Below are positions 56,911 through 60,851 of a DNA stretch of 60,851 bases, piece after piece; position 1 is the first letter of the stretch, and every line of letters starts with the position of its first letter. The DNA comes from Niallia sp. NCCP-28. Lineage in GTDB: Bacteria > Bacillota > Bacilli > Bacillales > Cytobacillaceae. Where the stretch lies: the NCBI RefSeq assembly GCF_023168165.1, contig NZ_BQYJ01000014.1, positions 1 through 60,851 of the forward strand, given 5' to 3'. The position numbers and the translations under genes are program-made. Below the pieces are notes generated by a model. That model did no database searches. It was not told where the DNA came from and was given only the letters and a program-made list of their open reading frames with translations.

Positions 56911-57630
56911 GTGAATAAAAAAATGAAAATAAGCATATTTACAATAGGATTGGCACTCCTGTTTTTTATTTTGCAATATGACTTTTCAAATGACGATTCA
57001 TGGGATGCGTGGAATCTACCTTTAACTGGAAAGATTATTGTAATTGATCCAGGTCATGGCGGTCCAGATGGCGGAGCAGGGGATAAGGATGTATTGGAAA
57101 AGGATATTGCTTTAAATGTATCTTTGAAGATAAGAGATTATTTACAGGAGCAAGGGGCATTGGTTATTATGACTAGAGAAGAGGATAAGGATTTAGCAAG
57201 TGAAAATACAAAAGGTTATCGTAATCGAAAAGTGGAAGATTTAAAAGAGAGATTAAATATTATTAATAAATCAGATGCAGATTTCTTTTTAAGCGTTCAT
57301 TTAAATGCAATTCCTTCCTCTAAATGGAGTGGCGCACAAACGTTCTATGCCCCGCATATTAAAGAAAATGAAGTAGCTGCTAAGTTTATTCAAGACGAGT
57401 TAATAGAGAATCTAGAAAATACAACAAGAAAAGCAAAACCCCTTGGAAGTGTATATATATTAAAATATGCTGAAAAGCCAGGAGCTCTTGTGGAAATTGG
57501 TTTTTTATCTAATCCGACTGAAAAGTTAAATCTAATGGATGAAAGTTATCAAAATAAAGTAGCGGCTTCTGTTTATAAAGGTGTTAGTCGTTATTTTACA
57601 AACGAAGAAGAGATTAAAGTAGAAGATTAA
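56911..57630 (+). CDS. cwlD: CwlD, N-acetylmuramoyl-L-alanine amidase for spore cortex
   Basis: CwlD helps make muramic-delta-lactam in the spore cortex by removing the stem peptide before PdaA. The amidase-3 domain has the zinc ligands DPGHGGPDGG, the acidic ligand in VLEKDIAL, SVHLNA and the catalytic glutamate in ALVEIGFLSNP. GTG at 56911 gives 239 residues with a short membrane anchor (about residues 5-21); GGAGG is 13 bases upstream. A terminator follows. Confidence 0.93.
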   Translation: MNKKMKISIFTIGLALLFFILQYDFSNDDSWDAWNLPLTGKIIVIDPGHGGPDGGAGDKDVLEKDIALNVSLKIRDYLQEQGALVIMTREEDKDLASENTKGYRNRKVEDLKERLNIINKSDADFFLSVHLNAIPSSKWSGAQTFYAPHIKENEVAAKFIQDELIENLENTTRKAKPLGSVYILKYAEKPGALVEIGFLSNPTEKLNLMDESYQNKVAASVYKGVSRYFTNEEEIKVED

Positions 57631-57657
57631 AAGATGGAAAATGATAAAGTTGGCGCA

Positions 57658-57685
57658 AGAGAGAGGGAATGCTCTCTTTTTTTCT
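57658..57685 (+). terminator. terminator after cwlD
   Basis: AGAGAG, loop GGAATG, CTCTCT and TTTTTT. Confidence 0.75.
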
Positions 57686-57790
57686 GTCTAGATATCCTGT
57701 GAAGAATAGCTTTTCTGTCTAACGAAGTCTTTAATGTAAACGTTATAAAAATATATGCTATAATATTTGGTAAAATGAGGGGGGATTATC

Positions 57791-58819
57791 ATGGTAACAA
57801 AAGAGGAAATAGAAAATTTAGTAGAGAGTATGATAGATCCTTTTTTACATAAAACATTATTAGAATTAAATTCGATTAAAGATTTAAAATGGGATGAAGA
57901 AAAAAAGCATGTCAGTATAAAGATTGCAGTTGCAAAGTTAGGAACACAAGCTCAATTGGAGCTGCAGGAAAATATTGTTTCCGTTTTGAAAGGACATGGT
58001 GTTGAGAGTGTAGGTTTGCGATTTAGTGAGCTGCCAAGTGGATTAGTAAATGAAATGCTCGAAGATAAGAAAGATAGTCGAACTCCTGTGTATATAGCTA
58101 TTGCAAGTGGAAAAGGAGGAGTGGGAAAATCAACCGTTTCGGTAAACCTTGCAGTATCCCTTGCAAGATTAGGGAAAAAAGTTGGAATAATCGATGCTGA
58201 TATATATGGATTTAGTGTTCCGGATATGATGGGAATCTCTGAGCGTCCTCTTGTTGAAAACGAAAAAATTATACCGGTGGAACGCTTTGGGGTAAAAGTA
58301 ATTTCAATGGGTTTCTTTGTAGAAGATAATGCGCCTATTATATGGAGAGGGCCAATGCTCGGCAAAATGTTAACCAGTTTTCTAGAGGAAGTACAATGGG
58401 GAGAGTTGGATTATCTTATTTTAGATTTGCCCCCAGGAACAGGAGATGTCGCTTTAGATGTTCATACAATGCTTCCTGCAAGCAAAGAAATTATTGTGAC
58501 CACGCCACATCCGACTGCTGCTTTTGTTGCGGCAAGAGCAGGAGCAATGGCTTTAAAGACAGAACATGATATATTGGGCGTAATCGAAAACATGGCTTAT
58601 TTTGAAAGCAAAGTTACTGGTGAAAAAGAATATGTATTTGGCAAGGGAGGAGGACTTAAATTAGCAGCAGATTTAGAAGTTTCGCTTTTAGGTCAGCTTC
58701 CATTAGCGCAGCCAGATTGGAATACAGAAGATTTTGCCCCGTCAGTCTATCAAGAGAACCATGTATTAGGTGAAAAATATAAAGAAATAGCAGAGCGAAT
58801 AATCAATGTATTGAAATGA
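57791..58819 (+). CDS. salA: SalA/Mrp-family P-loop ATPase
   Basis: In B. subtilis SalA (YbaL) is a Mrp-family protein that represses scoC and so increases exoprotease and competence gene expression; Mrp relatives elsewhere carry iron-sulphur clusters. The 342-residue protein has an N-terminal DUF59-like part (residues 1-90), a deviant Walker A GKGGVGKST near 107-115, IIDADIYGFSVPDMMG, and DLPPGTGDV. The CxxC of iron-sulphur carriers, expected after ENMAYF, is absent. A TATAAT at 57759-57764 with a weak -35 may be its promoter. Confidence 0.88.
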   Translation: MVTKEEIENLVESMIDPFLHKTLLELNSIKDLKWDEEKKHVSIKIAVAKLGTQAQLELQENIVSVLKGHGVESVGLRFSELPSGLVNEMLEDKKDSRTPVYIAIASGKGGVGKSTVSVNLAVSLARLGKKVGIIDADIYGFSVPDMMGISERPLVENEKIIPVERFGVKVISMGFFVEDNAPIIWRGPMLGKMLTSFLEEVQWGELDYLILDLPPGTGDVALDVHTMLPASKEIIVTTPHPTAAFVAARAGAMALKTEHDILGVIENMAYFESKVTGEKEYVFGKGGGLKLAADLEVSLLGQLPLAQPDWNTEDFAPSVYQENHVLGEKYKEIAERIINVLK

Positions 58820-58821
58820 TA

Positions 58822-58863
58822 AAAAAAGAGAACTACTTATTTGATAGTAGTTCTCTTTTTTTG
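58822..58863. terminator. shared terminator between salA and gerD
   Basis: GAGAACTACT, loop TATTTGAT, AGTAGTTCTC, with A runs on one side and T runs on the other, so it can end both salA and the opposing gerD transcript. Confidence 0.92.
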
Positions 58864-58865
58864 CG

Positions 58866-59438
58866 CTAAGATTTATTGTTTGCGGTATCTTGAACAGAGG
58901 ATGCTTCTTTTGCTGCTTTATCTAAAATTTCTTGGAATTTACTTTTAAAATCAGGGGTATCCATTGTTTCTTGCATGATTTTTTCTAAATGTTCCCGGTA
59001 TTCTGTGCTTTTTAATACTTTTTTTATTTCAGATTCTATCGATGGATCCTGCAAAAGCTCTATCATCATTTTTCTATATTCTGAGTCTTTCATTAAGTTT
59101 TTCAGCAACTTTTCATTTTCCGTTTTCATGCTTTTAGCCATAGTTTCGGCAAACTCGGGATCTTTAAAATTTTCTTTCCAAAATTCAGCTGCTTTGTCCG
59201 AAGTTAAAGTTTTTTCAATCGTTGCATTTATTGTTTTTTCATTCATGACTAAGTTCTGCTTTATTTCTTCATCGCCAATAACGTCACGAATAGCTTTTTT
59301 TCCCTCATCTGTTTTTAATATATCAACTATCATTTTTTTTGTTTGATCATAATCCATTTGAGAAGAGGATTCACTATCAGAACATCCACTTAAAACTCCG
59401 ACCAGTAAAAGAAGAATAACAACCCCTTTTTTCAGCAT
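58866..59438 (-). CDS. gerD: GerD, spore germination lipoprotein
   Basis: GerD is the lipoprotein that organises germinant receptors into clusters in the spore inner membrane. The 190-residue protein has a lipoprotein signal MLKKGVVILLLLVGVLSGC with the cleavage before Cys19, then a charged helical part with SEYRKMMIELLQDPSIESEI and STEYREHLEKIMQETMDTPD, repeated-looking turns. It lies on the minus strand, facing salA, as in Bacillus. Confidence 0.93.
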   Translation of the reverse strand: MLKKGVVILLLLVGVLSGCSDSESSSQMDYDQTKKMIVDILKTDEGKKAIRDVIGDEEIKQNLVMNEKTINATIEKTLTSDKAAEFWKENFKDPEFAETMAKSMKTENEKLLKNLMKDSEYRKMMIELLQDPSIESEIKKVLKSTEYREHLEKIMQETMDTPDFKSKFQEILDKAAKEASSVQDTANNKS

Positions 59439-59516
59439 TATTAACTGCCCCTTTCATGATATATCTTAGATGTATTATTCCTGCTAATTATCTATAGTAT
59501 TTCACATAAAAAATAA

Positions 59517-59558
59517 AACATGCGAAAAGTTTAGTAGCGCTAACTTTTCGCATGTTTC
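59517..59558 (-). terminator. terminator of pdaB
   Basis: ACATGCGAAAAGTT and AACTTTTCGCATGT form a long stem around AGCGCTACTA (minus strand), followed by TTATTTTTTAT. It lies between pdaB and gerD on the minus strand. Confidence 0.85.
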
Positions 59559-59564
59559 GTTATA

Positions 59565-60314
59565 TCAATTGATTTCTTTAGATTTTGAATGTGCATTTGA
59601 TATCATTGATGAAACAGTTACAAAGTTTAAATGTTTATTTTTTAGATTTTCTATGATTGATGGAAGGGCGTTTGCTGTTTGTTTAGCAGAATCGGAAGCG
59701 TGCAACAGTATAATATCTCCTTTTTTTGCTTGGGATATATTTTTAATAATTTTCTTTTTGCCTGGATTTGTCCAATCTTTAGAATCAATGCTCCAATGGA
59801 CCAGGGTATAGTTATATTGATTAGTGATATTTAAAGTTTCTTGGTTAAAGTGACCAGTTGGTGCTCTAGCAAGAGATATATCTTTTATATTTAACTTTTC
59901 AAAGGCAGTTTTTGCTTTAGAAAGATCTTGAACAACCTTTTCCTTTTTTGTTTCTGAATAGTCAATGTACTCATAACCAAGAATGCCGATTTCATGTCCC
60001 TCTTTTATAATTCTATTGACCGTATCTGGATGCCTTTCTGCCCAAGATCCTGCAAGGAAGAATGTAGCGCTAACCCCTTTTTTATGAAGAATATCAAGGA
60101 TAGGTTCGGCTTTTTCATCTCCCCAGCCAATGTTAAACGTAAGGGCAATGTTTTTTTCGCCCTTATAAACTGCTTTTGGTCCATCTTTGGAAGAGAAAAC
60201 AGGTACTTGTACAATATTCTCCATATATAGAAACCAGGCAGTAAAAAAAGAAACAATAATTATTAACGCAAATTGCTTCATCGATTTTCCATTTAATACA
60301 TAAAAGATATTCAT
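59565..60314 (-). CDS. pdaB: PdaB-like polysaccharide deacetylase family protein
   Basis: PdaB is a sporulation-specific protein of the NodB deacetylase fold needed for spore stability. The 249-residue protein has a signal/membrane anchor (FALIIIVSFFTAWFLY), then the fold with LTFNIGWGDEKA and GHEIGILGYEYIDY. Two active-site motifs of true deacetylases, TFDDG and H-x-x-x-H in GHEIGNHTxxH, are changed here (Asn for Asp, and no histidines), so it may have lost classical metal-dependent catalysis. ATG at 60314 is the likely start; GAGGTG precedes it. Confidence 0.85.
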   Translation of the reverse strand: MNIFYVLNGKSMKQFALIIIVSFFTAWFLYMENIVQVPVFSSKDGPKAVYKGEKNIALTFNIGWGDEKAEPILDILHKKGVSATFFLAGSWAERHPDTVNRIIKEGHEIGILGYEYIDYSETKKEKVVQDLSKAKTAFEKLNIKDISLARAPTGHFNQETLNITNQYNYTLVHWSIDSKDWTNPGKKKIIKNISQAKKGDIILLHASDSAKQTANALPSIIENLKNKHLNFVTVSSMISNAHSKSKEIN

Positions 60315-60385
60315 GTTTTTCACCTCGTCCTAATTATGCTCCTCGTCCAATTCTATGTGAAAAAAATCAAGGAAATGACAAAAAA

Positions 60386-60414
60386 TTGATAATAATAATG
60401 TTTGTGGCAATAAT
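60386..60414 (+). promoter_or_regulatory. candidate promoter of the last small gene
   Basis: TTGATA, a 17-base spacer and AATAAT upstream of the gene at 60482. The -10 box is weak. Confidence 0.35.
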
Positions 60415-60481
60415 ACAGGGAAATATGATTAGAAAAACTATGAGAGAAATATTTTATGATTAATGTGTGGGAGGTCATTCT

Positions 60482-60718
60482 ATGCTTGGTATATTATTAA
60501 GCCAGAGAGAAGTGAAAGAGTTTGAATATTTGTTGAAGAGGGAGCTGGATGAAATCTTATTTGATCTTGGAGATGATAGAATTGATAAAAGTGTTAAGTC
60601 TGCGATGGCTGTTCGGTATCGGGAACTTTTCTCTTTATTCAAGAAGATAGCGTCACCCAAGGATTGTTTGCAATATATGATTACAGAAAATAAATATATT
60701 GATAAAAATATGAAATAA
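60482..60718 (+). CDS. small conserved-looking protein of unknown function
   Basis: A 78-residue protein starting MLGILLSQREVKEFEYLLK behind GGGAGG. It is helical and charged, without signal or membrane segments. I recall similar short proteins near rRNA operons in Bacillus genomes, but I do not know its function. It is the last gene before the tandem promoter-like sequences. Confidence 0.7.
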   Translation: MLGILLSQREVKEFEYLLKRELDEILFDLGDDRIDKSVKSAMAVRYRELFSLFKKIASPKDCLQYMITENKYIDKNMK

Positions 60719-60722
60719 TTGT

Positions 60723-60751
60723 TTGACTTTATTTGTTTTTCTTGATATATT
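60723..60751 (+). promoter_or_regulatory. first tandem strong promoter (rRNA-like P1)
   Basis: TTGACT, a 17-base spacer and TATATT, just after the last small gene. Together with the next promoter it looks like the P1/P2 pair before rRNA operons; the operon itself would be outside the window. Confidence 0.65.
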
Positions 60752-60794
60752 TATAAATGTCACTTCGACAAAGAAAATAAATGTGAAACAACAA

Positions 60795-60823
60795 TTGTTT
60801 TCTCGTTTGTAGTGTGGTATGAT
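60795..60823 (+). promoter_or_regulatory. second tandem strong promoter (rRNA-like P2)
   Basis: TTGTTT, a 17-base spacer and TATGAT, 72 bases after the first. Both have ideal spacing and face the window end. Confidence 0.6.
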
Positions 60824-60851
60824 AAGTGAGTTGCTTTTGAAGTGACTTTGT

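Overview
This window comes from a low-GC, endospore-forming Bacillota, most likely a Bacillaceae genus close to Bacillus. The evidence is the McsB/CtsR/ClpC stress operon, SigH, the germination and cortex genes cwlD, gerD and pdaB, strong GGAGG ribosome sites, and many TTG and GTG starts. It is the ribosomal super-cluster that lies near the origin in Bacillus, and nearly all genes read on the + strand.

Layout. (1) 1-5000: ctsR-mcsA-mcsB-clpC, with sigma-A-like and sigma-B-like promoters and a CtsR operator. (2) 5000-10500: radA, yacL, ispD, ispF, gltX. The c-di-AMP cyclase gene disA, usually between radA and yacL, is absent. (3) 10490-15900: a cysteine T-box, then cysE-cysS-mrnC-rlmB-rae1, then sigH, rpmG and secE. 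(4) 16000-27500: nusG, rplK-rplA with two L1-binding look-alikes, an L10 leader with rplJ-rplL, an rRNA-methyltransferase-like gene, rpoB and rpoC. (5) 27500-32370: ybxF (L7Ae-like), rpsL, rpsG, fusA, tuf. (6) 32735-44060: a structured leader, then the S10-spc operons from rpsJ to adk. (7) 44064-44945: a decayed stretch in which I can read fragments of map (methionine aminopeptidase) and of the small KOW-domain gene that normally follows it. (8) 44946-47650: infA, rpmJ, rpsM, rpsK, rpoA, rplQ. (9) 48054-52400: ecfA1-ecfA2-ecfT-truA, an L13 leader, rplM-rpsI. (10) 52860-56164: a proline operon proC-proB-proA at a place where Bacillus subtilis has other genes. (11) 56328-60720: a DUF2521/YbaK-like gene, cwlD, salA, then gerD and pdaB on the minus strand, and a small conserved-looking gene. 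The window ends with two tandem strong promoter-like sequences that may fire an rRNA operon just outside.

The genes work together as the transcription and translation core: RNA polymerase subunits, NusG, ribosomal proteins, initiation and elongation factors, Sec translocon and adenylate kinase. They are linked to protein quality control, aminoacyl-tRNA synthesis, isoprenoid precursor synthesis and spore functions. Regulation is largely by RNA leaders (T-box, L1 sites, L10, L13, S10 leader).

No mobile element, CRISPR array, tRNA or rRNA was recognised. I found no clearly new multi-gene system. The most notable observations are the map/KOW pseudogene segment inside an otherwise rigid operon, the absence of disA and kbaA from their usual places, a PdaB with a degenerate deacetylase active site, and an unusual set of leader and terminator structures. 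All family assignments are from memory of family sequences; no database search was run.
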